From Diplocarpon mali (taxonomy: Eukaryota; Ascomycota; Leotiomycetes; Helotiales; Drepanopezizaceae): a stretch of DNA of 64,000 nucleotides. The stretch is taken from assembly GCA_024741835.1 (NCBI GenBank), contig JAENRP010000103.1:1-64000 (forward strand), read 5' to 3'. Of the stretch, positions 1-13,013 are shown piece after piece. Made by a program: the position numbers and the translations under genes. Positions within the stretch are counted from its first letter, which is position 1; each line of letters opens with the position of its first letter. The notes beneath the pieces were generated by a model that saw only the letters and a program-made list of their open reading frames with translations, was not told where the DNA came from and did not search any database.

Positions 1-538
1 CAAACCCTCTTCGCATCATCCTATACCAGTGCACTCAAGCCATCCACTGCTGACTGAAAGGCCCAATCCGTCTCTTCCCTTCCTCGAAAAATTCCAATCA
101 TCTCACCCAGCGCACGCCCGGCCCCGATCTCCTCATACCTGCTCGAAACCTCGAAAGCTCTCCCATTACCAGCATTACCCACTTCCGTTGCTCTGCAGCC
201 ACCGGCGCACACATACACAACAGCTCCCTACTCGCAGGGCCAACCAGTCGTGCCCCGACGGGTCGGTCGGTCGGCTTTACGGTATATGCTGGCCCCAAAA
301 TCAACCCCGGCCCCCAATTGACACCTAATTCAATCCCAAGCCAACCCCTCTTGCGCGGCGCTGGGTCCCGCATTTCGTGGCACCCTCACCCCGACACCCA
401 GATTCCATTTTCATCCGGCCATATTTCCTCCTCGCGACCGTCCCACCCACTTCACCATCGATGCTACACAAGCCTCGAAAGTTTCGCACTCGCATGGGAC
501 ACAGAGGCTCGCGAACAGGTACATAGCAGCACATTGCG
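1..538. other. 5' flank of the WD40 gene
   Basis: No gene is supported here. The stretch is C-rich with many short pyrimidine runs on the plus strand, as expected of a fungal promoter and 5' leader. Short ORFs on both strands overlap one another and show no recognisable protein. Confidence 0.5.
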
Positions 539-2960
539 ATGTCGGGACAGAATCCATTCGCGCCTCGCCACGATGCTTCGACCGAGGCCGGGGAAATGTA
601 CAGCAGCAGTGCCGCGTGTGCAGTGGTGCCAACCTCAGACTCGACTCCTGCAACTTTAGGTACCGCCGCCGGTATGACTCTAGACCGTCCCGAAGAAAGG
701 TCGGAGCCGGAAGAGAAACTACCGCCCAGTGGGAGCGACGAGGACCTGGACATGTCGGACGGGGGCGCCGCGTTGACCATGACTCTCTCGCACGCCGAAG
801 CGCTGAATCACGAAATGGATATGCTGGACGCGGAAGTGATGGGCCACGAAAACCTCTTGGGTCTTGCCGAGCATCCGTCATATCACTCCGTCTCTCAGAG
901 CGGCCCCGATCAGGGCGCAGACGACGACTCTCCGGATGAATGGGCGGTCACGGGAGAAAACTTGCCCACAGAAGAGGTACCAGCAGGCGCGACAAGCGCT
1001 TCAACAACCATGTCACAGGTATCTCAGCAGCAGCAACTACAGCACTGGCAGGAGGGACAAGCGCACGCGGGAACCGCGCAAGCCGTGGGGGAACTCTCTG
1101 GTGGGGATATGCAGCAACACAGTACATCCTCCAGTCCCCTACCCTTTCCTCCAAACCTGCAAAACGGGAGCGTGCCTGGTGCCAGTGCTGACGCTCATTC
1201 GAATCCAGGCCCCGTGTCCCAGAGCACACATGATGGGTCGGCACTTCCGCTGGTCGCTGGAGGATGGGAGACGCCGACATCTGTTCTGCCGCCTCCAGCT
1301 TCTGCTCAAGCCCAGCCAGCATTCCACAATCCTCTGATGGATGAGTTCTTCGATGGCGAGGGCGCGGACAATGCCGAAGTGCAGGACCAATTCAATCTCA
1401 CCCTGGCAGAGTTCCTCGAAGCTTGGGGGAGATCTGCGTCACGCCCGGGACTTGAGGACACCAGGAGGCGCTCCCGAGGGCCGTCCTTAGCATCACTCAG
1501 CGTACACCGCGAACAGATGCTTCGCCCGATAGAACGCGACGATCTTCAAGGGGACAAGTGCGACATTCAACGGATCAACTGGGTGGATCTTGGGGTGACG
1601 CGGGTGGAAGCTCGGCAGCAGCGTCGGGCAATGTACAACAATTACACCAACCTGAGGGTTGAAAGGCAATTGCACGTAAGTAGCAGCTTTCAACTTCGTC
1701 CTGAAACCGGTACTAAGCGACAAGCAGCCGCGGCTGAATGGTTCCGAGCTAGATGACGACCAAAACTTTTTCAGATTTCGACGCATGGACTTCAATCACT
1801 ACATAAATCTGGCGCACTTCCAGCTGAGGAACCTCATAGCATGTGCGTCCCGAGACCACGTCTTCTACGCTGGGAGAGCTCAGGTGCTACATTGGAACCC
1901 TTCGGGTGGCCGTACCGAACCAGATGTAGCCTTGGATCTGACTGATCCAACAGTACAGCCTGCTCACTTCTTCCAAGGCGGGCAGACGGGCATCCAGGTA
2001 TCGTCGCTGGCAGTCGGTCACAATATCCTTGTCGCTGGTGGTTTCGCGGGAGAGTACGCGCTGGTCAACTTGAAGGCGCAGAAAGACAGCAGACACACGG
2101 AAGGTATCGTCACCCAGAACCTCAACAGCATCACCAACCACGTCGAGGTACACTCGGCTCGACGCTCACACCTCCCACTGGCTACCTTTGCATCGAATGA
2201 CAATTTTCTGCGGATCCTCGACATTAGCACGAACGCATTCATCGCTGAACATCAGTACGAGCATGCGATCAATTGCACTGCCGTCTCTCCCGACCAGCGT
2301 CTTCGAGTCTTGGTAGGAGACACCCGGCAGGTGATGATCTGCAACGCCGAGACTGGCGAGACCCTCCAGAGTCTGGACGGCCACAGAGACTTTGGCTTCT
2401 CATGTGACTGGGCAGATGACGGCTGGACTGTGGCCACGGGCAATCAAGACATGCAGGTCAAGATCTGGGACGCCCGGAGGTGGACGAACAGCCAGGGCAC
2501 TGGCTTACCCCTTGCTACCATCGCAGCCGACATGGCAGGCGTGAGGAAGCTGAAGTTCTCACCCCTGGGTTCCGGCAAGAGGCTGCTTGTGGCTGCTGAA
2601 CCCGCGGACATAATCAGCGTCATCGATGGGGAGTCCTTCTCGAGCAAGCAAACGTTGAGCTTCTTTGGAGAGATTGGCGGCGTGGATTTCACCAACGATG
2701 GGCAAGATCTCCTCGTTGCCAACTGTGATGCGACGAGGGGTGGTCTGATACAGTACGAACGATGCGGTCTCGCATCTCACGGTCTCTACGAGCTCGAAGA
2801 ACACGATCCGAAGCGCAAGAATCGCCAACGAAGAAGAGGCGAGGGCCTTGATTGGAAGCGAAGCGACGACGAGGTCGTGAGGCATTCCAAAGCCAAGGGT
2901 ACGGAAGAGCAACGGCATAGAAAGGTTGCCCGGCTCGGAATCGCAATGGGGCACTTCTAG
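539..2960 (+). CDS. WD40-repeat protein, two exons
   Basis: The protein has about 783 residues. Residues 1-330 are low complexity: acidic, rich in S/P/Q, with a short Q run. The region from FRFRRMDF onward is a WD40 propeller; KIWDARR and several GH/WD-type blades are visible, and the tail is basic. It resembles the ascomycete and fission-yeast family of uncharacterised WD-repeat proteins typified by S. pombe C2A9.03 (recalled similarity, not searched). Exon 1 ends at 1675 before a GTAAGT donor. The downstream frame fits an acceptor at 1748 (GAG, weak); an alternative uses a weak donor at 1680 with the better CTAG acceptor at 1752. The more obvious TTCAG at 1774 breaks the frame. The start is the first ATG. 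No catalytic domain is visible, so a scaffold role is only inferred. Confidence 0.85.
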
Positions 2961-5602
2961 GGAGCGAGCGGCCCGGTACAGTCCGGCTACTCGTCGCTCG
3001 GGGAAGTCGCCAGGGTCTTGGCTTCGCCGTCGAGTCCGGTCGGCGCCCCGTTGATACTCTTCCCTTGGCATTCGGTGATTCCATGGGCTGGGACGGAGGA
3101 ACGGGTTACACAGGAGTCTCCGCACTCAACTGCACGCACGACGGTCGAAGGCAGTCTCACGGGCCCGCCATCTTACTTCCGCTCCTGCCGCGACTGCTTA
3201 TTTTTCCTCGATTTCACGAGTATACACATGACATTTTCGGGCGTTCACGCATCTGATCCGTGGTTTCCTCCCCCCTGCAGGACTGGCGTCTACGGCATGG
3301 AGATTGCATTTGGGAAGCGTCTGCATGTGGGTTGCATGGAGAATGTCCGGTACTCCTGGGCGCCTGGTCGGGAAGCAGTTCATTCCGCTGGATAGGACCG
3401 GGCTGCATTGATTTAGCGAGGAGTTTGGAGGAATATGGGTAGGGACGGATGATACACCGCCGGAGAAATCATTCTGTCTTGGATCGATCACCAAGACACT
3501 TCGTATTAAGAACTTGCGTTTTCACCTCTTTGTCGTCCGACAGTCTAGCTGTCCTCACCGGTTTCTTCCACCGGAGGAAGAAGATTCGTGCGACAGGATG
3601 GGGCCGCTCGTAGATACTTCCTTGGTGATTTGTATGAAAGCTTTCCCCTGTCCCGTGTCTGCCCCTGGGTGCTCGTCGTGACATGAAAGCTGTGGGGACG
3701 CGTGTCGTCGGGGCTGCTTTGCGTGGGACGTGCAAGCACATAAGCGTCGTCTTCGACCGAACTCGAACCGGTACCTTTGACCCCTCTGGTCCTCGCCGCC
3801 TCGCATTCTGCTGCGGACGTGAAGCCGGCTTGGGCGTGACGAAGAATCGTCCCCGGCAAAGCCTGTGCATGATATGATGGCTCTACCTCGACCGGCTCGT
3901 GTACGTTGTTCCACGACACCTTGTATCATCGCCGCGCGCCATCCAGCGGCCATGGACGGAGGTGCGCTGGCAGAGGTCAGCCTTCGTTCACGAGGTGCTC
4001 ATTCGGCCTGGGACGAGGTCACAATCAAGAGGTGAAGTTTCGTGCTCGGAATCCCGTCCCGGTAGCTCTCCTCTCCTCTCCACCCCCTCCCCCGAGTATG
4101 CTACCGCCTCCCGCTCGTCCGAGACCTCAGAACATCGCCATGATCTGGGTGAGATTGAACGAACACTGTGAAATCATCCCCACAAGGGCTAGTGCGGCCT
4201 GGCGTCGCAGGTCGAGTATCACCCCGTCGCTGTCGCCGGGCAGACAGCTGGAAATTGAGTTTTTTCTCACGGCTGGGGGTCCCTTGCCGCATCGTGAAGC
4301 TGCTATCTCTCGCCTAATGCTCGGTCTCTGGAGGATGGAGGCGGCGCGAGATTCGCGAGATCGGGACTGAGTGGGGTTTGGAGTTGAGGTGCCAGGTTCG
4401 GGGTGGACAGTCGGGACAAAACTGCGACGAAGCTAGCGGAGGGCGCGTCTACCGCGGGACGGCGACGAAGACTCGACCTCGTCTCTCTGGCCTCGACCCA
4501 TCTCACTCGCGCGCTGACCACCCCCATCGGATGAGAGGGAGGATCTCCTCGTCGCTACATCAGCATCTACTATCGGAGTATGCTGGTCTCTCCCAGTTCC
4601 ATATTCACGGCGAGATCACGGAGCCATGGGCGGTTGATAGCACCCGTCCAGGGGCAGCCTTGACGACCCGGGGCTGCATCCTACCGATGTACCATGCTAG
4701 AGAATGCGCGTCTTGATTCTCCACCAGATGTGCTGAGGAATATTGAAGGTGACGCAATCTCTGGTACGCACCCTCTCCCATCCCCGATTAGAGGTCCAGT
4801 CGCTAAAAACAGCCAGAGGTGACGCGATTCCCAGCCGGCCTCGACGAGGCCTTCGCAGCATGGCCAGAATAGCGTTCAAAGGGGCCCGCGGAGCGCGATG
4901 TGTTGACGCGGACACGCAAATCTCTGGTTCGTCCAGGATGCCCGGAGATCCTGCTCGTCCCAGGATCCTCTCGCTTCTGCTCTGGTCTGGGGTGGCATCG
5001 TCTGAATCCTGACCCCCACCCCACCTCGGGTCCTCGCCGCGGAGTAAACAACGACGTTCGAGCCGCGCACGAACCGGACCGGGCCGGAGGCGTGCTCTGC
5101 AGAGCACGCGGTGTCGGCGTCTGGTCTCCCTGGCCAGCTTCACGGCCCAGACAGAAGACCGGCCTGCGATGAGGCCATGGCAGGTGGGCAGGGGCTCCCA
5201 CGGGCCTGGAGGAGCGCGCGGTGCCCGGGGCAGACGTGGCCATCAGACTCGCTCCCCGACCAGACTTGCACCGCGCCAGCATGCTATCAGAGGTGCTTCC
5301 ACGTGTATTCGCAAGGTCCAGTGTGCGTTCGTGGGATGTTTGTTTGGCCTCCGACAGGGAGCGATTGCGCCGACTGGTCCGCGCTCTTCTTCCCGATATA
5401 AGCTCTGGAGGATCACCGCGTATCAATCCCTCGGCCGAGCTCAAGCACTGGCATTTCGAAGGAGGAGTAATGCCTGGCTCAGGGGACCCAGACCAGATCT
5501 CGCGAGCATATAACGGCGGGCTTCGCCACGGCTGCTCTCGACCGTGCGACTTCTTCCAGCTTCTCCTGGTCGGGCTTCTCTGAACAGCTCCGAGTCACCC
5601 AG
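2961..5602. other. GC-rich spacer without a supported gene
   Basis: This 2.6 kb stretch holds overlapping ORFs in many frames on both strands, as GC-rich noncoding DNA does. None has a recognisable domain or a convincing splice-linked partner. It probably contains the 3' end of the WD40 gene and the promoter of the S41 peptidase gene. Confidence 0.5.
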
Positions 5603-6585
5603 ATGCGCGTCCATTATCCGGCCCTCGTGGCGCTCGCCTGGAGCGTCACGGCAACACCAGCGCCCCCCCAGTACGACCCGGCGACCGCGTGTGCCCTGGT
5701 ATCGAGCAGTGCTGCATCACAGCTGGCTGCCTCGCCCAAGGGTGAGAATCACGCCCACCCAGCCCGCTCCGACGCCCGGGTTTGTTGCTAATCATATCTC
5801 AGCGATTCCCATGGTCGACGCCAAACTGGGCTACGATTGCCTGACCTCCGTGCCACTGCATGCCCTAGAAGCAGAGCAGCTCGTCCGGTCCATCTACCCG
5901 TTCATAGAATTTCAAAGTACCATCGAGTACGTGAAGAACCCGCCGGAGGGCTATTTCTGGCCAGCCGTTGATCTCCGGGCTGGCTTGGACACCATCCTTG
6001 AGAACGTCCGGTCTGGTGCGTACCAGACCGAACACGAGTTTCTGGATCAGCTGTGGAGACTCATGAACTCGGTTCACGATAGCAACTTCCAATATCTGCC
6101 TGATCTAATGTGAGTCTCTCCCTCTCAACGGAGCTGCCGTGCTAAGTAAGCGGTGCCAGTTTCAAGGCCATAGCATTCCAGAGACCGCTCCCGATCGTCT
6201 CGGTCAGCTTCGATGGCGTCTCGTCCCCCAAGGTGTATGCGTATCGCGACATTCTCCTGTCGAGGAAGTCGTCGTTTGTACCGTCGGCGCTGGCGACGAT
6301 CGATGGGAAGGCTGCTTCGAGGTATATCGAAGATATGTCGCAGCTGGCGAGCATGCACGACCCTGATGCGGCGTACAACATGATGTTTATCAGTCCTGCT
6401 TTCACGGTAAGGCGACTCCGCACCCCGTCCGTTTCGGTTGCTGCGCTCCGGGGGCGGTCATCTACTGGGAGGGAAGTAGAACCAGACCGGCACCGGCGTG
6501 GCTCCCCACGGCAGACTCTATGGACATAAGACATGCTGACTTGTGGCTCTCTAGGGTCGAAATAAAAACTGGCGAGGTATGGAGC

Positions 6586-6627
<42 letters not shown>

Positions 6628-8361
6628 TACACACACACACCCTCTCTCTCTCTCTCCTCTCCTGATGGGGAGATGAAGCTCACAGTTACAGGCTTGTTCG
6701 GAGGCTCCGGCTGGTTCTACGGCCTCTATCCGGGAGCCCACACGAGCATCACGTTTGAGAATGGTACAGAGCTCGTTGTAGAGAACCAGGCGGCAATTAT
6801 CGGCAATTTCACTGGCGTGACCGACGGAGAATCCTTCTACCAGAGATTCTGCGCCGCAATCCCAACCACATCCCCCCATGATAAACCCATGCCTTCCGGG
6901 ACTCTCTCCACCGGAACCATCCCGAATGGATACCCGAAACCGCGGATCATCAGCAAAGACCGGCTGGTCGCGGGATACTACCTCCCCAACTCGGATGTTG
7001 CGGTGTTGGCTATCTACACCTTTGAGGCGGCCGATTCACATCAATTTCAATCCACCGTGCAGCAATTCATCTATCTCGCCTTTAGTGAGGGTAAGAAGAA
7101 ACTCGTCGTTGATCTCTCGGGTAACGGTGGCGGGTCTGCCCTCCTGGCCGTCGACGTTTTCAGGCAGCTCTTCCCATATACCGTGCAGGATGGCAACACG
7201 CGGCTCCGAAGGTCCCCAGAGTTTCTGGCGATCGCGGAACAGATTTCCGGCTTCTTTCCCCCGGGCTTCAATCCGTATCAATCAAACGACGACCTCCTCC
7301 TCCGCGCCTGGACGCTGCCCGTGAACTACCAGACCGACCTCAGCCTGGTGAACAAGGGCTTCCAAAGTTTTCAGGACAAGTTCGAGTGGCCGATGACTGA
7401 ATACAATGGCGATAATTTCACGAACATCATCAGGTGGGATCTCGGCGATCCTCTCATCACAGGTCCCGATCCCCTTCCCCCCTCCCGCTGCGAGCTCGAC
7501 GTCTACTGACACGCCCCCAGTTAATAAGACCTACGGCCTCGGCATACACATCAGCGGCTACGGGTGGCGCGCGAACAGCTTCTGGCAGCCCTTCGCCGCC
7601 TCGGATGTCGTCATGGTCCACGATGGCTACTGCTCCTCGGCGTGTTCCCTCCTGACCGAGTTCATGAGCACACACGCTGGCGTGAAATCCATCGCGTTTG
7701 GCGGCCGTCCCAAGCCCGACGCGTCGGCGGAGACGCCGTTGATACAAAGCGTCGGTGGCTCCAAAGGCATCAGCTCCTACAGTTACAACACGCTGCATGT
7801 GATGGCGAGGCTTGCTCTCTACCACAAGCCTTCCCTCGGGCAGCAGCTGCTCTTGAATCCCATGAAGAGCACGGTGGCGCAAAGCCGGAGTACCCGTAGG
7901 TTCTCTCCTCCTCGCCCTAGCTCCTGATCCTGGTTCGGTGGTCCCCGGACGCTGATGCCAGCCATAGATGCCTCGGTCAACATGCGCGACAGCATCCTGA
8001 AGGAGAACCTGGAAGATGGCTTGCCGTCACAGTTCTCCTACCAGCCCGCCGATTGCCGGTTGTTCTACACGCCGGCGATGATGGCCAACGTGAGCGCGAT
8101 CTGGTACGTCTGCCCTCCCCCCTCCCCCGCGTGACGTGGCGGGTGTCTGACTCCGAGCCTGCGCACAGGGAAGCCGCGGTGAATACCGCCTGGGGCGCCG
8201 AGAAGTGTGTGGCGGGCAGCCTGCCGGGATCCAACGCGATGTACCGCCGCGACGTGGAGCAGGATGTGCAGTGGGAGACGGAGGTCGTCGACCTCGGCGG
8301 CCCGGCCCCCGAGTCGAGCGAGTCCTGGCTGGAGAAGTACCTGGCGAGCCACGGCGCGTAG
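5603..8361 (+). CDS. Secreted S41-family peptidase, CPAF-like, eight exons
   Basis: The protein has 729 residues. Exons: 5603-5741, 5803-6109, 6160-6406, 6555-6576 (22 nt), 6692-7462, 7521-7895, 7968-8103, 8169-8361; all junction phases agree. Residues 1-17 form a signal peptide (hydrophobic core LVALAWSVTA), so the protein should be secreted. The S41 core shows LVVDLSGNGGG, the family's conserved strand-and-glycine motif, and GYCSSACS, which carries the likely nucleophilic serine. The layout matches fungal CPAF-like S41 proteins, the group that includes UstP of ustiloxin clusters. Substrate is unknown. No RiPP precursor, oxidase or other cluster gene lies nearby, so a biosynthetic role is not supported. 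Intron 4 carries a CT/CA microsatellite. Confidence 0.85.
6586..6660. repeat. (CT)n(CA)n(CT)n microsatellite in an intron
   Basis: An uninterrupted CT run passes into CA, with one TA step, and back to CT, all within intron 4 of the S41 gene. It lies just downstream of the 22-nt exon and next to the acceptor-side polypyrimidine region, so length variation might affect splicing of that exon. Confidence 0.95.
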
Positions 8362-9281
8362 CGTAAGCGTGGCGGCGCCCTCCCGGCTCGGGATGCGCTC
8401 TGTCTCTCCCCCTTTCCCCGCCCGTAGATAATTTAGATTCTGAATGCCGACGTAATTGACCCTGCTCCCCCCGCTCCCAGGTGCGCCGCCCAGCAGCCCG
8501 ACCAGCGCATGATGGGGCTGGCGCTCGAACACGATCGAGCGCGAGGGCCTCGGCCGCGCCTCGGAGTCCCCTCCCCCGTCCCCCCTCCCTCCGGCATCTG
8601 GCGCCGGGCCGGGCGTCGGGCCGCGCTCTCGCCTACGTCGAGGGAGCCGACCCTCCCGGGCCGCCGGGCCGTGTCGCTGCGCCCGGCGGGCCCCACCCGT
8701 CTCTCGAAGGAGCTGGGCTAGGCCTAGACTAGGCTGGGCGTCGGAACGGGTCGGCTTGGTGCGGAGCTGCGGAGCTGCGGAGCTGCCGCGTGGCATAGAG
8801 GAGCACGTGACGGGCGTGTGCGGGCGTGGGCGGGAGCTTCGGCGCCCGGCTTTTCGGACCGGCGACCTGGGCTCGCGGCCGGCCTGCATCGTCGTCCCAG
8901 TCCCTTGCACCGCAGCTTCTCCCGTCGGAGCCCCGAGGCCGAGACCCCCGTGACTGGTGTTGCCTGCTAGCCACCAGAGTCAACAGCCCAAGATGCGGAG
9001 AGAGTTGCGAGCAAGAGAAGTAAACAGTAATGCATGAATTCTGGTCCGAAGTCGGCCCAGCCATCCAACACCCCAGCCCCAAGAGAGCAGTCCATTAAAG
9101 ATACACGAGCGATGCACAGACGCCAGCTGCAAATCAAGGCCCCACCCATCCCGCGCATGATACCCAACCCTCATCTCCATGCTCTCCCCTCGGTCCCAGG
9201 CGCCCAGGTTGCAGCCTACCCAGATACACCACGTACCCCGATCTTCCTCATCCGGGCTGAGTCCTCATCTCACATGTCCGA
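8362..9281. other. GC-rich convergent spacer
   Basis: This lies between the 3' ends of the S41 gene and the chitin synthase gene. No coding region is supported. It contains the GCGGAGCT tandem repeat noted separately. Confidence 0.5.
8761..8786. repeat. GCGGAGCT tandem repeat, three copies
   Basis: Three perfect direct copies of the 8-bp unit GCGGAGCT are followed by a partial fourth. They lie in the spacer between two convergent genes. Confidence 0.9.
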
Positions 9282-12200
9282 TTACTCGTCGTAGACTGCA
9301 GGTGTGGGCCCGGGATAGCCTGGGTAGGCCTGCGTACTGAGAGGGCTCTCATACCCAGTGCTGCCCAAGCCCGCGTGCGCTCTTACCCGACGATCTCTCT
9401 CAAACTCGCCCCACCTCTTCATGGTGATCTTCGAGCTGTCGAATTCCCCCTCGTACTCGATGCCTGCTTTTTTGGTCGTCTCGCCCGCGGTCTTGCGAGT
9501 GTCGCCCCAGGAGAAATCGTCAAACTTCCAATATGCATAGACAGGGAGGACGAAGTTCCAGATGGGGAGAGAGAGGAGGTAGATGAGCATCCACAGGACG
9601 TAGGACCAGCTGTGGGCAGTCACGATGATGAGAACAGCGGGCAGACCGAGGATCAGAGCCAGAAGTACGAGAACGATGACTTGAGCTGGGCCGATGATAG
9701 AGTCGATGACTGCAAACTGTGTCAGCGGGATTGTCTGCGTGTGGAGGAGAGCGTTCTACGTACCAACGTAGAACGTGAACGCAATGGCAGCGGGCAAGAC
9801 CAGGGTTCCGATCAGTTCGATACCCACAATGAACTGCATGCTGAAGCAGAAGGTTCCGCAGAGATCTCGGACGAGAACAAGCTCCATCAGATTGTGAACG
9901 GTGCTATTGATCCACCTCCGTCTCTGAGACAAGAGGACAGAGAAGTCTTCCGGCACGGTGGTTTTGCAGACAGCCTGGGGAACGAAAACCTGCTTGCGCT
10001 TGGGGAAAGTTCGGAGCATCAGTGTCGACAGGTAACGATCCTCTCCCAGCAGCAGCAGGTTCTTCTTGTGCAGCGTATCCACAACATTCTCGGAGTAGTG
10101 TTCTACAACATCCGGATTGGCGAGGATCGGGACCCAGTAATTCTGTCCACCCTTAGGGGCTTTGATTCGGTACATGCAGAAACATCCAGGGAGACAGGTG
10201 ACGCCCCCGAAGATGGACTCGAACGACTTGGACAGATGGTGCGAGACAAAGTATTCGAACACTTGGATTGCCGAGACCCACGAGGCCCGCTTGTTCGCAA
10301 TCTTGGTCTCCCCACAAAGTCCCATGATCTCTGGATCTTGGACCATTGCGGAGATCATGTGCGTCAAGCTGTCAGGGAAGACCTTGGTATCGGCGTCAAC
10401 CATGAGAACAGTCTCGTAGAAGTCGGGAGAGATTCCCGTAACTTTCCATAATCCGTTGAACATCTCGTACTCGAGCTCAGTCATGCGCTCGTCGAACATG
10501 ACTTTCTGCAAGAACGACATCAGGATCACCTGGCTGTCACGCTTGCCTCGGTTCCCAGGCTTCCTCTTCGTGGCCTCGTCCGGTGTGCCGCATTTGACTA
10601 TACACATCATCGGGACACGCTGCTGTCTCTCGAGCGGGACGGTGGAATCTGCACCGTAGTCGTAGAAGCCCGAGTACACCTTGGCCATGTTGTGCCTCTT
10701 GGAACCGCTAGAAACGGCCACATAAGAGAAAGCCGGGACCTCATGCGGGAGGACTGAGTGGTCTTTCATCATGCCGAGAACAATGTCCGGGGTGGAGACC
10801 GTTTCCCCTTCCCCTTTAATGATGCCATCGCAGATGACGAGGATGGTTTTGTGGCTGTTGGGGTAGTCGGTCAGGGCAACTGAGTCCAGCGTCGTCCGGA
10901 TGCCGAGGGCGCCCTCCGAGTAGGCTGTGACGAGCAGGATAGAATGTACAAGGGGATAGCCGAAGGGCTGCCAGTCCGCAGGTGGCTGTGGGACAACAGC
11001 CTCGTGAATGAAGCCTGCGGGGCCGGGGCCTTCAAAATCGGTTGCCCCAGAGCCACTGAACCCATTCTCGGAGCGCAGAAAGCTGGTCCGGCTGTTGTTC
11101 TGGTGCTTGAACTCAGGGATGGGGTTCAAGAGGGCAGCGGTCGAGTTTTGACTCGCCATTGTAGTCGGCTGAGGTCGACCATCCCTCGACAGCCGGTTCT
11201 CCCCAGCATATGGGCTGGTAAACCTCGAAGTGGTAGGGAGGAAGCTGGCTCTCTTACTCGCTCTGTCTGAGCCGACAACGGTGCTCCCGACATCTCCCGG
11301 AATCCTCTGGGGTGCCCGGTAGATATCGTTCGACCAATCCTCGATTTGCTGAGCCCTCTTCTTCTTGTTAGATGACTGCGAGGTCTTCGCAGCCGCAAAT
11401 CTCCGGCTGAAGAACCACTGGAAGATCAGGGCCAAGACGAACTTCGCCATCACGATGGAGAGGATGAAGATCAGAGACACGTAGAGGACGACTTTGGACG
11501 CGATACATCCAACAGTCTCGGTATCGACAGTTCCCACCTTGATGATCTGCTCCAGGCACTGGGCAATCTTCTTCTCTTCCTTGCTCTGGAATGAGTGCGT
11601 GACATCCCGGCCATGGACAGCGGCGTTATATGGATCGGTACGGCTGCTAAGTTGAGAGAAGACTGCGGGCACGGTGACCTCCGTTTCATTGAACCACTTC
11701 AGGAGATCGAGATCGAGAACATTGCCGGAGTAGACCATCAAGTTCCGAGACTTATTCTTGATATCGTCCCAATTGAAGTAGACGTCCCCGGAGCTCTTGA
11801 GGCTGTAAAAGGCGTCCCGACCGGCGGCCGAGGTATGGCACGCATATCCCAGGTAGTAGGGCATGGTTTGGTTCACTTTGCTGGATCCGTCCTGGTTGAA
11901 GGTCATGCAGGGGAAGTACCAGCCCAGATTCTCACCTTCTGCAGGTATGTCGGATCCGGTGGCCGCGGTGATGAGACCTCTACATTTTCCATTGACGTTC
12001 TGGAAGAGGAAGCTTCCGTCCTGGCCGCCATGCTTCTCGGGGAGGTCGTACAGCACATTTGCTCCGGCTGTAATGCCCTTGGCAATTGGGTGATGGGACC
12101 CTGTCAGCTCGTAGGCCTTGCCGTGGAAAATCATGTAGCCGGCATCAACGTGATTGATGCGTAGCCGAACTCCAGGAGCACCGCAGACAACTGCCGTGAA

Positions 12201-13013
12201 TCCAAAGGTCAGGAAGCCAACACAGCCCATGATGAACATGATGATGCTGATCAGCCCCATTTTCTCTCTCCACGCTCTCTGCTGCTCCTTCCTGGGCATC
12301 CCGAAGCACTTCAGCAGGAATCCCGGGCACCAGAAGGTCACGATCGCGCAGTAAACGTTCCAGAAACTAGGCGGCTTGACCGCGTCCAACCGCTTCTGGT
12401 ACTCCTTCTCTTCCTTGGTCATCTTGCGAGATCTTTCCCTCCTCAGCTTCGTCCGGGTCCGAGGGGCATCCTTCTCCGTTGCGACGACATCGTCTGATGC
12501 CGCGCCGCGACCTCGTCTGCTGTTCTTCGGGGGTGGCGACATGTCGGACTCTACGTCCCCAGAGCTCCGCAGTCCGGAAGTCTCCGTCGCTGCAACTTCG
12601 GCCTCCAGATCATCCATCATCGGATCGTTCCCGGTGCTGGATGGCTGAACGTTCATGTTCGCGGAGTGTTGCACGTAATGGTAGTTTGGGTGGTTGTGGT
12701 CCATCCGCCTCCGCTCTGGCCGGATCAGGCTTCTCTTCCTCCCCAATTCTGCTGTGGGTGTCCTTGACCGTAGAGCCTGCTCCAAAGGTTCGGGCGAAAT
12801 GGTGGGTGTGAGGGGCGATGGGAGCAGCGTACTGTCCCCGAGTGAAGATTTCGATGGGCCCCGGTGATGTCTCGAAGGGGATGGAGGCGCTCCCTGGAAA
12901 TACCCGGTCTCTTCATCTTGTGGTTGTTGTTGTCGCCGCCGCGAAGGAGAATATTGGTATTGCCGCTCTCTAATCGAAGACTCGGCAGCCTCGGGGCGTC
13001 TCGTGGGAGACAT
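9282..13013 (-). CDS. Chitin synthase, class IV (yeast Chs3 type)
   Basis: This membrane family-2 glycosyltransferase polymerises N-acetylglucosamine from UDP-GlcNAc at the plasma membrane. Two exons, 13013-9764 and 9709-9282, encode 1,225 residues, normal for class IV. The N-terminal 200 residues are charged and disordered. Transmembrane segments follow (near [12 protein letters not shown] and [17 protein letters not shown]), then another before the catalytic part. Visible motifs are GEDRYL and QRRRW, the product- and acceptor-site signatures. C-terminal membrane spans run across the junction near FYVVIDSIIG. The intron has GTACGT and TTTGCAG ends. A TTG-initiated extension upstream is unlikely: just before AATCATG lies CTGCAG with a TGCTAATA branch-like site, suggesting that a 5'-UTR intron ends there. 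An SKT5-like activator gene lies divergently at 17166. Confidence 0.95.
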
